Assembly (NCBI GenBank): GCA_026168455.1
Contig: CM047431.1
Coordinates: forward strand, 65,662,668 to 65,726,667
Source of the DNA: Theocolax elegans
Taxonomy: Eukaryota; Arthropoda; Insecta; Hymenoptera; Cerocephalidae
Direction: 5' to 3'
Length of the DNA: 64,000 nucleotides
Made by a program: the position numbers and the translations under genes. Below are positions 22,871 through 36,200 of this stretch, piece by piece. Under the pieces are notes generated by a model. It was not told the origin of the DNA. It saw nothing but the letters and a program-made list of their open reading frames with translations, and made no database searches. Within the stretch, counting starts at the first letter, position 1. Every line of letters starts with the position of its first letter.

Positions 22871-25800
22871 CTTAGAAGTTCAAATTTTCAAATTTTTGAA
22901 TTCGTTTCATAGCCGGGGGGATTGAATTCCCGTGCATTTTTACACGTATAAACCTGCTTAGAAGTCCAAATTTTCAAATTTTTAGATTTCGTTCCATAGC
23001 CGGGGGGATTGAATTCACATGCATTTTTCACGTATAAACACGTATAAACAGGCTTAGAAGTCCAAATTTTCAAATTTTTAGATTTCGTTCCATAGCCGGC
23101 GTTGAATTCAAATACATTTTTACACATATAAAAACGTATAAACAGGCTAAGAAATTTGAAATTTTTAGATTTCGTTCCATAGACGGGGGATTGAATTCTA
23201 ATGATATTTTACACGTACAAACACGTATAAACCGGCTTAGAAGTTCAAATTATCAAATTTTTAGATTTCGTTCCATAGCCGGGGTTGAATTCAAATACAT
23301 TTTACACATATAAACACGTATAGACTGGCTAAGAATTCCGAATATTCAAATTTTAAGATTTCGTTCCATAGCCGGGGGGATACAATTCACATGCAATTTT
23401 ACACGTACAAACACGTATAAACCGGCTTAGAAGTTCTAATTTTCAAATTTTTGAATTCGTTCCATAGCCGGGGGATTGAATTCACGTGCATTTTTCACGT
23501 ATAAACACGTATAAACTGGCTAGAAGTCCGAATTTTAAAATTTTTAGATTTCGTTACAACGCCGGGGGATTGAATTCTAATGAAATTTTACACGTACAAA
23601 CACGTATAAACCGGCTAAGAAGTCCAAATTTTAAAATTTTTAGATTTCGTTCCATAGCCGGGGGGATTGAATTAACATGCATTTATCAAGTATAAACACG
23701 TATAAACGGGCTAAGAAGTCCGAATTTTCAAATTTTTGAATTAGTTCCATAGCCGGGGGGATTGAATTCACATGCATTTTTACACGTATAAACACGTATA
23801 AACCGGCTTAGAAGTCCGAATTTTCAAATTTTTTATATATCGTCCAATACCGGGGGGATTGAATTCACATGCATTTTTACACGTACAAACACGTATAAAC
23901 CGGCTTAGAAGTTCAAACTATCAAATTTTTAGATTTCGTTCCATAGCCTGGGTTGAATTCAAATACATTTTACACATATAAAAACGTATAGACAGGCTAA
24001 GAAATTTGAAATTTTTAGATTTCGTTCCATAGACGGGGGATTGAATTCTAATGATATTTTACACGTACAAACACGTATAAACCGGCTAAGAAGTCCAAAT
24101 TTTCAAATTTTTAGATTTCGTTCCATAGCCGGGGACATTGAATTCACATGCATGTATCACGTATAAACACGTATAAACCGGCGTAGAAGTCCAAATTTTC
24201 AAATTTTTAGATTTCGTCCAATACCGGGGGGATTGAATTCACATGCATTTTTACACGTACAAACACGTATAAACCGGCTTAGAAGTTCAAATTTTCAAAT
24301 TTTTGAATTCGTTCCATAGCCGGGGGATTGAATTCACGTGCATTTTTCACGTATAAACACGTATAAACTGGCTAGAAGTCCGAATTTTCCAAGTTTTTAG
24401 ATTTCGTTTCATAGCCGGGGGATTGAATTCCCGTGCCTTTTACACGTATAAACCTGCTTAGAAGTCCAAATTTTCAAATTTTAGATTTCGTTCCATAGCC
24501 GGGGGGATTGAATTCACATGCATTTTTCACGTATAACACGTATAAACAGGCTTAGAAGTCCAAATTTTCAAATTTTTAGATTTCGTTCCATAGCCGGCGT
24601 TGAATTCAACTACATTTTTACACATATAAAAACGTATAGACAGGCTAAGAAATTTGAAATTTTTAGATTGATTGAATTCTAATGATATTTACCGCACGTA
24701 CAACATGTAGAACCGGCTTAGAAGTCCGAATTTTCAAATTTTTTAGATTTCGTCCAATACCGGGGGGATTGAATTCACATGAATTTTTACACGTACAAAC
24801 ACGTATAATCCGGCTTAGAAGTTCAAATTATCAAATTTTTAGATTTCGTTCCATAGCCGGGGTTGAATTCAAATACATTTTACACATATAAACACGTATA
24901 GACTGGCTAAGAATTCCGAATATTCAAATTTTGAGATTTCGTTCCATAGCCGGGGGGATACAATTCACATGCATTTTTACACGTACAAACACGTATAAAC
25001 CGGCTTAGAAGTTATAATTTTCAAATTTTTGAATTCGTTCCATAGCCGGGGGATTGAATTCACGTGCATTTTTCACGTATAAACACGTATAAACTGGCTA
25101 GAAGTCCGAATTTTAAAATTTTTAGATTTCGTTACATCGCCGGGGGATTGAATTCTAATGATATTTTACACGTACAAACACGTATAAACCGGCTAAGAAG
25201 TCCAAATTTTCAAATTTTTAGATTTCGTTCCATAGCCGGGGGGATTCAATTAACATGCATTTATCAAGTATAAACACGTATAAACGGGCTAAGAAGTCCG
25301 AATTTTCAAAGTTTTTAGATTTCGTTTCATAGCCGGGGGGATTGAATTCCCGTGCATTTTTACACGTATAAACCTGCTTAGAAGTCTAAATTTTCAAATT
25401 TTTAGATTTTGTTTTATAGTCGTGGGGATTGAATTCACATGCATTTTTACACGTATAAACACGTATAAACCGGCTAAGAAGTCCGAATTTTCAAATTTTT
25501 GAATTCGTTCCATAGCCGGGGGATTGAATTCACATGCATTTTTCACGTATAAACACGTATAAACTGGCTAGAAGTCCGAATTTTCAAAGTTTTTAGATTT
25601 CGTTTCATAGCCGGGGGGATTGAATTCCCGTGCATTTTTACACGTATAAACCTGCTTAGAAGTCTAAATTTTCAAACTTTTAGATTTCGTTTTATAGTCG
25701 TGGGGATTGAATTCACATGCATTTTTACAGGTATAAACACGTATAATCCGGCTAAGAAGTCCGAATTTTCAAAGTTTTTAGATTTCGTTCATAGCCGGGA

Positions 25801-26159
25801 TGATTGAATTCACGTGCAGTTTTACACGTATAAACCCGGCTTAGAAGTCCGAATTTGCAAATTTTTAGATTTCGTCCAATACCGGGGGGATTGAATGCAC
25901 ATGCATTTTACACGTACAAAACACGTATAAACCCGGCTTAGAAGTACAAATTATCAAAATTTTAGATTTCGTTCTATAGACGGGGGATTGTATACAAAAA
26001 CATTTTAACACGTAGACACGTGTAAACGGCCTAGAAGTCCAAATTTTCAAAAATTTTAGATTTCGTTCCATCGCCGGGGGATTGATGCACATGCAATTTT
26101 TACACGTATAGAACACATATAACCGCCATAGCCGTTCGAAATTTTCAAATTTTAAGATT

Positions 26160-28700
26160 TCGTTCCATAGCCGGGGATACAATTCACATGCATTTTTACA
26201 CGTATATACACGTATAAACCGGCTAGAAGACCAAATTTTAAAATTTTTAGATTCGTTACATCGCCGGGGATTGAATTCTAATGATATTTTACACGTACAA
26301 ACGCGTATAACCGGCTAAGAAGTCCAAATTTTCAAAATTTTTAGATTGTCGTTCCATAGCGGGGGGATTGAATTACATGCATTTATCAAGTATAAACACG
26401 TATAAAAGGGCTAAGAAGTCCGAATTTTCAAATTTTTGAATTCGTTCCATAGCCGGGGGATTGAATTCACATGCATTTTTCACGTATAAACACATATAAA
26501 CTGGCTAGAAGTCCGAATTTTCAAAGTTTTTAGATTTCGTTTCATAGCCGGGGGATTGAATTCCCGTGCATTTTTACACGTATAAACCTGCTTAGAAGTC
26601 TAAATTTTCAAATTTTTAGATTTCGTTCTATAGTCGGGGGATTGAATCACATGCATTTTTACACGTATAAACAGTAATCCGGCTAAGAAGTCCAAATTTT
26701 TCAAAGTTTTTAGATTCGTTTCATAGCCGGGGGGATTGTATACAAAAACATTTTTACACGTAGACACGTATAAACGCCTAGAAGTCCAAATTTTCAAAAT
26801 TTTGTGATTTTCGTTCCATCGCCGGAGGGATTGAATTCACATGCAATTTAACACGTATAAACCGTATAACCGCCATAGCAGTTCAAATTTTCAAATTTTT
26901 AGATTTCATTCCATATTCGCGGGGATTGAATTGAAATGAATTTTTATACGTAAAACACGTATAAACCTGCATAAAGTCCAAATTTTCAAAATTTTTAGAT
27001 TTCGTTCCATAGCCGGAGGGATTGATTCAAATGAAATTTTACACGTACAAAACGTATAATCCGGCTAAGTACCCAAATTTTCAAAATTTTTAGATTTCGT
27101 TCCATAGACGGGGGGATTGATTCAAAAACATTTTTACACGTACAACACGTATAAACTGGCTTAGAAGTTCAAATTATCAATTTTAAATTTCGTTCCATAG
27201 CCGGGGTTGATTCAAATACATTTACACATAAAACGTATAGACTGGCTAAGATTCCGAATATTCAAATTTTAAGATTTCGTTCCATAGCCGGGGGGATACA
27301 ATTCACATGCATTTTTACACGTATATACACGTATAAACCGGCTTAGAAGTCCAAATTTTAAAATTTTTAGATTTCGTTACATCGCCGGGGGATTGAATTC
27401 TAATGATATTTTACACGTACAAACGCGTATAAACGGCTAAGAAGTCCAAATTTTCAAATTTTTAGATTTCGTTCCATAGCCGGGGGGATTGAATTAACAT
27501 GCATTTATCAAGTATAAACACGTATAAAAGGGCTAAGAAGTCCGAATTTTCAAATTTTTGAATTCGTTCCATAGCCGGGGGATTGAATTCACATGCATTT
27601 TTCACGTATAAACACATATAAACTGGCTAGAAGTCCGAATTTTCAAAGTTTTTAGATTTCGTTTCATAGCCGGGGGGATTGAATTCCCGTGCATTTTTAC
27701 ACGTATAAACCTGCTTAGAAGTCTAATTTTCAAATTTTTAGATTTCGTTCCATAGCCGGGGGATTGAATTCACATGTGCATTTTTCACGTATAAACACGT
27801 ATAATCCGGCTAAGAGTCCAAATTTTCAAAGTTTTTATATTTCGTTTCATAGCCGGGGGGATTGTATACAAAAACATTTTTACACGTAGACACGTATAAA
27901 ACGGCCTAGAAGTCCAAATTTTCAAAATTTTTAGATTTCGTTCCATCGCCGGAGGGATTGAATTCACATGCAATTTTACACGTATAAACACGTATAACAG
28001 CCATAGCAGTTCAAATTTTCAAATTTTTAGATTTCATTCCATATCGCGGGGATTGAATTGAAATGAATTTTTATACGTATAAACACGTATAAACCTGCAT
28101 AGAAGTCCAAATTTTCAAAATTTTTAGATTTCGTTCCATAGCCGGAGGGATTGAATTCAAATGAAATTTTACACGTACAAAAACGTATAATCCGGCTAAG
28201 TAGCCCAAATTTTCAAATTTTTAGATTTCGTTCCATAGACGGGGGGATTGAATTCAAAAACATTTTTACACGTACAAACACGTATAAACTGGCTTAGAAG
28301 TTCAAATTATCAAATTTTTAAATTTCGTTCCATAGCCGGGGTTGAATTCAAATACATTTTACACATATAAACACGTATAGACTGGCTAAGAATTCCGAAT
28401 ATTCAAATTTTAAGATTTCGTTCCATAGCCGGGGGGATACAATTCACATGCATTTTTACACGTATATACACGTATAAACCGGCTTAGAAGTCCAAATTTT
28501 AAAATTTTTAGATTTCGTTACATCGCCGGGGGATTGAATTCTAATGATATTTTACACGTACAAACGCGTATAAACCGGCTAAGAAGTCCAAATTTTCAAA
28601 TTTTTAGATTTCGTTCCATAGCCGGGGGGATTGAATTAACATGCATTTATCAAGTATAAACACGTATAAAAGGGCTAAGAAGTCCGAATTTTCAAAGTTT
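26160..28700. repeat. Higher-order repeat of satellite A, about 1.14 kb
   Basis: A 12-monomer block is repeated. The marker GAATTAACATGCATTTATCA lies at 27491 and 28633, 1142 apart. A third version near 26369 matches the same series but has lost many single bases. The second and third copies are nearly identical. Confidence 0.8.
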
Positions 28701-31700
28701 TTAGATTTCGTTCATAGCCGGGGGATTGAATTCCCGTGCATTTTTACACGTATAAACCTGCTTAGAAGTCTAAATTTTCAAATTTTTAGATTTTGTTTTA
28801 TAGTCGTGGGGATTGAATTCACATGCATTTTTACACGTATAAACACGTATAAACCGGCTAAGAAGTCCGAATTTTCAAATTTTTGAATTCGTTCCATAGC
28901 CGGGGGATTGAATTCACATGCATTTTTCACGTATAAACACGTATAAACTGGCTAGAAGTCCGAATTTTCAAAGTTTTTAGATTTCGTTTCATAGCCGGGG
29001 GGATTGAATTCCCGTGCATTTTTACACGTATAAACCTGCTTAGAAGTCTAAATTTTCAAACTTTTAGATTTCGTTTTATAGTCGTGGGGATTGAATTCAC
29101 ATGCATTTTTACAGGTATAAACACGTATAATCCGGCTAAGAAGTCCGAATTTTCAAAGTTTTTAGATTTCGTTTCATAGCCGGGATGATTGAATTCACGT
29201 GCATTTTTACACGTATAAACCGGCTTAGAAGTCCGAATTTGCAAATTTTTTAGATTTCGTCCAATACCGGGGGGATTGAATTCACATGCATTTTTACACG
29301 TACAAACACGTATAAACCGGCTTAGAAGTACAAATTATCAAAATTTTAGATTTCGTTCTATAGACGGGGGGATTGTATACAAAAACATTTTTACACGTAG
29401 ACACGTGTAAAACGGCCTAGAAGTCCAAATTTTCAAAATTTTTAGATTTCGTTCCATCGCCGGAGGGATTGAATTCACATGCAATTTTACACGTATAAAC
29501 ACATATAACCGCCATAGCAGTTCAAATTTTCAAATTTTTAGATTTCATTCCATATCCGCGGGGATTGCATTGAAATGAATTTTTATACGTATAAACACGT
29601 ATAAACCTGCATAGAAGTCCAAATTTTCAAAATGTTTAGATTTCGTTCCATAGCCGGAGGGATGAATTCAAATGAAATTTTACACGTATAAAAACGTATA
29701 ATCCGGCTAAGTAGCCCAAATTTTCAAATTTTTAAATTTCGTTCCATAGACGGGGGGATTGAATTCAAAAACATTTTTACACGTATAAACACGTATAAAC
29801 CGGTATAAAAGTCCAAATTTTCAAAATTTTTAGATTTCGATCCATAGCCGGGGGGATGGATTTCAAATGAAATTTTACACGTATAAACACGTATAACCGC
29901 CATAGCAGTTCAAATTTTCAAATTTTTAGTTTTCACTCCATATCCGCGAGGATTGAATTGATATGAATTTTTATACATATAACACGTATAAACCGGCATA
30001 GAAGACCAAATTTTCAAATTTTTAGATTTCGTTCCATAGCCGGAGGGATTGAATTCAAATGAAATTTTACACGTATAAAAACGTATAATCCGGCTAAGTA
30101 GCCCAAATTTTCAAATTTTTAGATTTCGTTCCATAGACGGAGGATTGAATTCACATGCAATTTTACACGTATAAACACGTATAACCGCCATAGCAGTTCA
30201 AATTTTCAAATTTGTAGATTTCGTTCCATAGCCGGAGGGATTGAATTCAAATGAAATTTTACACGTATAAAAACGTATAACCGCCCTAGCAGTTCAAATT
30301 TTTAGAGTTCATTCCTTATCCGCGGGGATTGAATTCTAATGCAATTTACAGTATAAACACGTATAACCGCAAGAGTAGTCCAAATTTTCAAAATTCTTAG
30401 ATTTCGTTCCATAGCCGGGGGATGATTTCAAATGAAATTTTAAACGTATGTAAACGTATAAACCGGTCAAGAAGTCCAAATTTTCAAATTTTTAGATTTC
30501 ATTCCATAGCCGCGGGGAATGAATTGAAATGAAATTTTACACGTATAAAAAGGTATAATCCGGCTAAGTAGCCCAAATTTTCAAAATTTTAGATTTCGTT
30601 CCATAGACGGGGGGATTGAATTCAAAACATTTTTACACGTATAAACACGTATAAACCGCCAGAGAAGTCCAAATTTTCAAAATTCTTAGATTTCGTTCCA
30701 TAGCCGGAGGATTGAATTCAAATGAAATTTTACACGTATAAAAACGTATAATCCGGCTAATAGCCCAAATTTTCAAAATTTTAGATTTCGTTCCATAGAC
30801 GGGGGGATTGAATTCAAAAACATTTTTACACGTATAAACACGTATAAAACGGCCTAGAAGTCCAAATTTTCAAAATTTTTAGATTTCATTACATAGCCGG
30901 AGGGATTGAATTCACATGCAATTTTACACGTAAACACGTATATCCGCCAAAAAAGTCCAAATTTTCAAAATTGTAGATTTCGTTTCATAGCCGGAGGGAT
31001 TGAATTCAAATGAAATTTTCCACGTATATAAACGTATAAACCGGTCAAGAAGTCCAAATTTTCAAATTTTTAGATTTCATTCCATAGCCGCGGGGATTGA
31101 ATTGAAATGAAATTTTACACGTATAAAAACGTATAATCCGGCTAAGTAGCCCAAATTTTCAAAATTTTAGATTTCGTTCCATAGACGGGGGGATTGAATT
31201 CAAAAACATTTTTACGTATAAACACGTATAAACCGGTATAAAACTCCAAATTTTCAAAATTTTTAGATTTCGATCCATAGCCGGGGGGATGGATTTCAAA
31301 TGAAATTTTACACGTATAAACACGTATAACCGCCATAGCAGTTCAAATTTTCAAATTTTTAGTTTTCATTCCATATCCGCGAGGATTGAATTGATATGAA
31401 TTTTTATACATATAAACACGTATAAACCGGCATAGAAGACCAAATTTTCAAAATTTTTAGATTTCGTTCCATAGCCGGAGGGATTGAATTCAAATGAAAT
31501 TTTACACGTATAAAAACGTATAATCCGGCTAAGTAGCCCAAATTTTCAAATTTTTAGATTTCGTTCCATAGACGGAGGGATTGAATTCACATGCAATTTT
31601 ACACGTATAAACACGTATAACCGCCATAGCAGTTCAAATTTTCAAATTTGTAGATTTCGTTCCATAGCCGGAGGGATTGAATTCAAATGAAATTTTACAC

Positions 31701-32620
31701 GTATAAAAACGTATAACCGCCCTAGCAGTTCAAATTTTTAGAGTTCATTCCTTATCCGCGGGGATTGAATTCACATGCAATTTTACACGTATAAACACAT
31801 ATAACCGCAAGAGTAGTCCAAATTTTCAAAATTCTTAGATTTCGTTCCATAGCCGGGGGGATGGATTTCAAATGAAATTTTAAACGTATGTAAACGTATA
31901 AACCGGTCAAGAAGTCCAAATTTTCAAATTTTTAGATTTCATTCCATAGCCGCGGGGAATGAATTGAAATGAAATTTTACACGTATAAAAAGGTATAATC
32001 CGGCTAAGTAGCCCAAATTTTCAAAATTTTAGATTTCGTTCCATAGACGGGGGGATTGAATTCAAAAACATTTTTACACGTATAAACACGTATAAACCGC
32101 CAGAGAAGTCCAAATTTTCAAAATTTTTAGAAAACGTTCCATAGCCGGAGGGATTGAATTCAAATGAAATTTTACACGTATAAAAACGTATAATCCGGCT
32201 AAGTAGCCCAAATTTTCAAAATTTTAGATTTCGTTCCATATACGGGGGGATTGAATTCAAAAACATTTTTACACGTATAAACACGTATAAAACGGCCTAG
32301 AAGTCCAAATTTTCAAAATTTTTAGATTTCATTCCATAGCCGGAGGGATTGAATTCACATGCAATTTTACACGTATAAACACGTATATCCGCCAAAAAAG
32401 TCCAAATTTTCAAAATTTGTAGATTTCGTTTCATAGCCGGAGGGATTGAATTCAAATGAAATTTTCCACGTATATAATAGTACATTACGATACGAGTGCG
32501 CAAAGTAGGTTGTTCCCGCACGAGCGAAGCGAGTGCGAGATAACCTACGAGCGCACGAGTATCGTATACTATTTTTCCTACTGAGTGCGCAAAGTTCGAC
32601 ACATTTGAGCAGAACCGCGT

Positions 32621-32676
32621 GGGCGGAGGGAAAGTTGGGGGGGACGGGGGGGTTTGGGGGGGCGGAGCCCCCCCGC
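32621..32676 (+). other. G-rich tract with quadruplex potential
   Basis: Two short G runs (GGGCGGAGGG) are followed by three runs of seven G separated by AC and TTT, then a C7 run that can pair with one of them. At least four G tracts of three or more within 45 bases meet the usual G-quadruplex pattern. The tract is very unusual in DNA this AT-rich. Confidence 0.75.
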
Positions 32677-32759
32677 TTAAAAAAATGAAAAACCGTTAAT
32701 TTAACATTTAAATTTAAATTTTGTTGATATTTCGTTTAAATACAGTAATAAAACGGACT

Positions 32760-32945
32760 CTACAAATGATTTCGTATTTCTTGTACTACGCCACTTTTTG
32801 AACTCATTGTAAACTTTTGTATATTTTGTTTAGAAATATTTGGCAACGTATTCAAAGCTATTTCTTTTGCTGCTTCAAGCTATTCCGGTGGCACATCATC
32901 GAACACATCGTCACTATCACTGTCGACCCCACTTACTGATGTCAT
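32760..32945 (-). pseudogene. Decayed short reading frame inside the 32.5-kb insertion
   Basis: Starting at ATG 32945 the frame reads an acidic peptide (SGVDSDSDDVFDDVPPE), hits TAG at 32880-32882, and then continues in the same frame as LEAAKEIALNTLPNISKQ… to a second stop at 32760-32762. The length and composition on both sides of the first stop look like one former coding stretch of about 60 residues. The helical part loosely recalls the N-terminal region of recombinase-like proteins found in insect genomes, but I cannot name the family. It may be a remnant of the parent transposon's protein. Confidence 0.4.
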
Positions 32946-33284
32946 CCTTATTCAGAACATATAAATACGTATATATAGAGCCGCAAGTGAGACGTCAAAA
33001 TTAAGATTGAAACTTTTAACATAAATATAAGATGTTGCTAAGTAACAAGACGTAAACAAATCGGCGTTCGAGTTACGTGCCCATATTCATACGTATTGTA
33101 TTGCGCCCAACTTCTTATACTTTCCTACGTGTTCAACCACTTTTCCGCACGCTTAACTACTTTCCCGCACGCTCAACTACTTTCCCGCACGCTCAATTGT
33201 AGAAATTATAGCGTGTGGGAAAGTGGAACTTTGCGCACGCAAATGAGTGCGCAAACTCGAACTTTGCGCACGATAGTAGGAAAA

Positions 33285-36200
33285 CGTATAAACCGGCTAA
33301 GTAGCCCAAATTTTCAAATTTTTAGATTTCATTCCATAGACGGGGGGATTGAATTCAAAAACATTTTTACACGTATAAACACGTATAACCGCCATAGAAG
33401 TCCAAATTTTCAAAATTTTTAGATTTCGTTCCATAGCCGGAGGATTGAATTCAAATGAAATTTTACACGTATAAAAACGTATAATCCGGCTAAGTAGCCC
33501 AAATTTTCAAAATTTTAGATTTCGTTCCATAGACGGGGGGATTGAATTCAAAAACATTTTTACACATATAAACACCTATAAAACAGCCTAGAAGTCCAAA
33601 TTTTCAAAATTTTTAGATTTCATTCCATAGCCGGAGGGATTGAATTCACATGCAATTTTACACGTATAAACACGTATATCCGCCATAGAAGTTCAAATTT
33701 TCAAATTTTTAGATTTCATTCCATATCCGCGGGGATTGAATTCACATGCAATTTTACACGTATAAACACGTATAACCGCCAAAAAAGTCCAAATTTTCAA
33801 AATTTGTAGATTTCGTTTCATAGCCGGAGGGATTGAATTCAAATGAAATTTTACACGTATAAAAACGTATAATCCGGCTAAGTAGCCCAAATTTTCAAAA
33901 TTTTAGATTTCGTTCCATAGACGGGGGGATTGAATTCAAAAACATTTTTACACGTATAAACACGTATAAAACGGCCTAGAAGTCCAAATTTTCAAAATTT
34001 TTAGATTTCATTCCATAGCCGGAGGGATTGAATTCACATGCAATTTTACACGTATAAACACGTATAAACCGGCTTAGAATTCCAAATTTACAAATTTGTA
34101 GATTTCGTTCCATATACGGGGGGATTGAATTCACATGCAATTTTACATGTATAAACACGTATAAACCGGCTTAGAATTCCAAATTTACAAATTTGTAGAT
34201 TTCGTTTCATAGCCGGAGGGATTGAATTCAAATGCATTTTTACACGTATAAACCGGCTTAGAATTCCAAATTTACAAATTTGTAGATTTCGTTCCATAGC
34301 CGGGGGTGGATTTCAAATGAAATTTTACACGTATAAACACGTATAAACCGGCTAAGTAGCCCAAATTTTCAAATTTTTAGATTTCGTTCTATTGCCGGGT
34401 GTATTGAATTCAAATGCATTTTTACACGTATACACGTATAAAACGATCTAGAAGTACAAATTTTCAAAATTTTTAGATTTCATTCCATATCCGCGGGGAT
34501 TGAATTCACATGCAATTTTACACGTATAAACACGTATAAAACGGCCTAGAAGTCCAAATTTTCAAAATTTGTAGATTTCGTTCCATAGCCGGAGGGATTG
34601 AATACACATGCAATTTTACATGTATAAACACGTATAACCGCCATAGCAGTTCAAATTTTCAAATTTATAGATTTCGTTCCATAGCCGGCGGGATTGAATT
34701 CACATGCAATTTTACACGTATAAACACGTATAAATCGGCCTAGAAGTCCAAATTTTCAAAATTCTTAGATTTCGTTCCATAGACGGGGGGATTGTATACA
34801 AAAACATTTTTACACGTATAAACACGTATATCCGCCAAAAAAGTCCAAATTTTCACAATTCTTAGATTTCGTTCCATAGCCGAAGGGATTGAATTCAAAT
34901 GCATTTTTACACGTATAAAAACGTATAATCCGGCTAAGTAGCGCAAATTTTCAAATTTATAGATTTCGTTCCATATACGGGGGGATTGAATTCAAATGAA
35001 ATTTTAAACGTATATAAACGTATAAACCGGTTAAGAAGTCCAAATTTTCAAAATTCTTAGATTTCGTTCCATATACGGGGGGATTGAATTCAAAAACATT
35101 TTTACACGTATAAACACGTATAAATCGGCCTAGAAGTCCAAATTTTCAAAATTTTTAGATTTCATTCCATAGACGGGGGGATTGAATTCAAGTGCATTTT
35201 TACACGTATAAACCGGCTAAGTAGCCCAAATTTTCAAAATTCTTAGATTTCGTTCCATAGCCGAAGGGATTGAATTCACATGCAATTTTACACGTATAAA
35301 CCGGCTTAGAAGTCCAAAGTTTCAAATTTTTAGATTTCATTACATATTCGACGGGATTGAATTCACATGCAATTTTACACGTATAAACCGGCTTAGAATT
35401 CCAAATTTACAAATTTGTAGATTTCGTTCCATAGCCGGGGGGATGGATTTCAAATGAAATTTTACACGTATAAACACGTATAACCGCAAGAGAAGTCCAA
35501 ATTTTCAAAATTTTTAGATTTCATTCCATAGCCGGAGGGATTGAATTCAAATGAAATTTTACACGTAGAAAAACGTATGATCCGGCTAAGTAGCGCAAAT
35601 TTTCAAAATTTTTAGATTTCATTCCATAGACGGGGGGATTGAATTCAAATGAAATTTTACACGTATAAACCGGCTTAGAATTCCAATTTTTCAAATTTTT
35701 AGATTTCATTCCATATCCGCGGGGATTGAATTCACATGCAATTTTACATGTATAAACACGTATATCCGCCAAAAAAGTCCAAATTTTCAAATTTTTAGAT
35801 TTTATTCCATAGCCGCGGGGATTGAATTGAAATGAAATTTTACACGTAGAAAAACGTATGATCCGGCTATGTAGCCCAAATTTTCAAAATTTGTAGATTT
35901 CGTTCCATAGCCGGAGGGATTAAATTCACATGCAATTTTACATGTATAAACACGTATAAACCGGCTAAGTAGCCCAAATTTTCAAAATTTTTAGATTTCG
36001 TTCCCTAGCCGGAGGGATTGAATTCAAATGAAATTTTAAACGTATATAACGTATAAACCGGTTAAGAAGTCCAAATTTTCAAATTTTTAGATTTCATTAC
36101 ATATTCGACGGGATTGAATTCACATGCAATTTTACATGTATAAACACGTATAAAACGGCCTAGAAGTCCAAACTTTTCAAAATTTTTAGATTTCGTTCCA

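Larger units (their letters stand above)
14922..32476. repeat. Satellite A array, middle segment
   Basis: Continuation of the 97-bp satellite on the other side of the DIRS insertion. The first base group (TCACGTATAAACAGG) completes the monomer interrupted at 9825. Monomer spacing is directly visible: GATTGAATTC at 15271 and 15368 are 97 bp apart. To about 29 kb the units end mostly in CATAGCCGGGGGG. From about 29.5 kb rightward, variants with CATATCCGCGGGG, CGCCATAGCAGTTC, AAGTAGCCC and CATAGACGGGG take over. Other long-range copies exist: 25381 and 28765 are 3384 apart, and 29951 and 31384 are 1433 apart. No gene is seen in the segment. Confidence 0.97.
32477..33284. mobile_element. Non-autonomous insertion in satellite A, unclassified
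   Basis: About 808 bp unlike the satellite, inserted where the monomer reads CACGTATAA. It begins with a roughly 92-bp fold-back (32479-32570; AGTACATTACGATACGAG against CGAGTATCGTATACT on return). Next comes TTTTTCCTACTGAGTGCGC at 32572, which is mirrored at the right end (GCGCACGATAGTAGGAAAA, ending 33284). These two look like terminal inverted repeats about 20 bp long. Repeated GAGTGCGCAAA words and three tandem CTACTTTCCCGCACGCT-like units (33140-33200) lie near the right end. No clear target duplication is visible. The superfamily is not recognised; it is probably a cut-and-paste derivative or a fragment of one. Confidence 0.7.
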
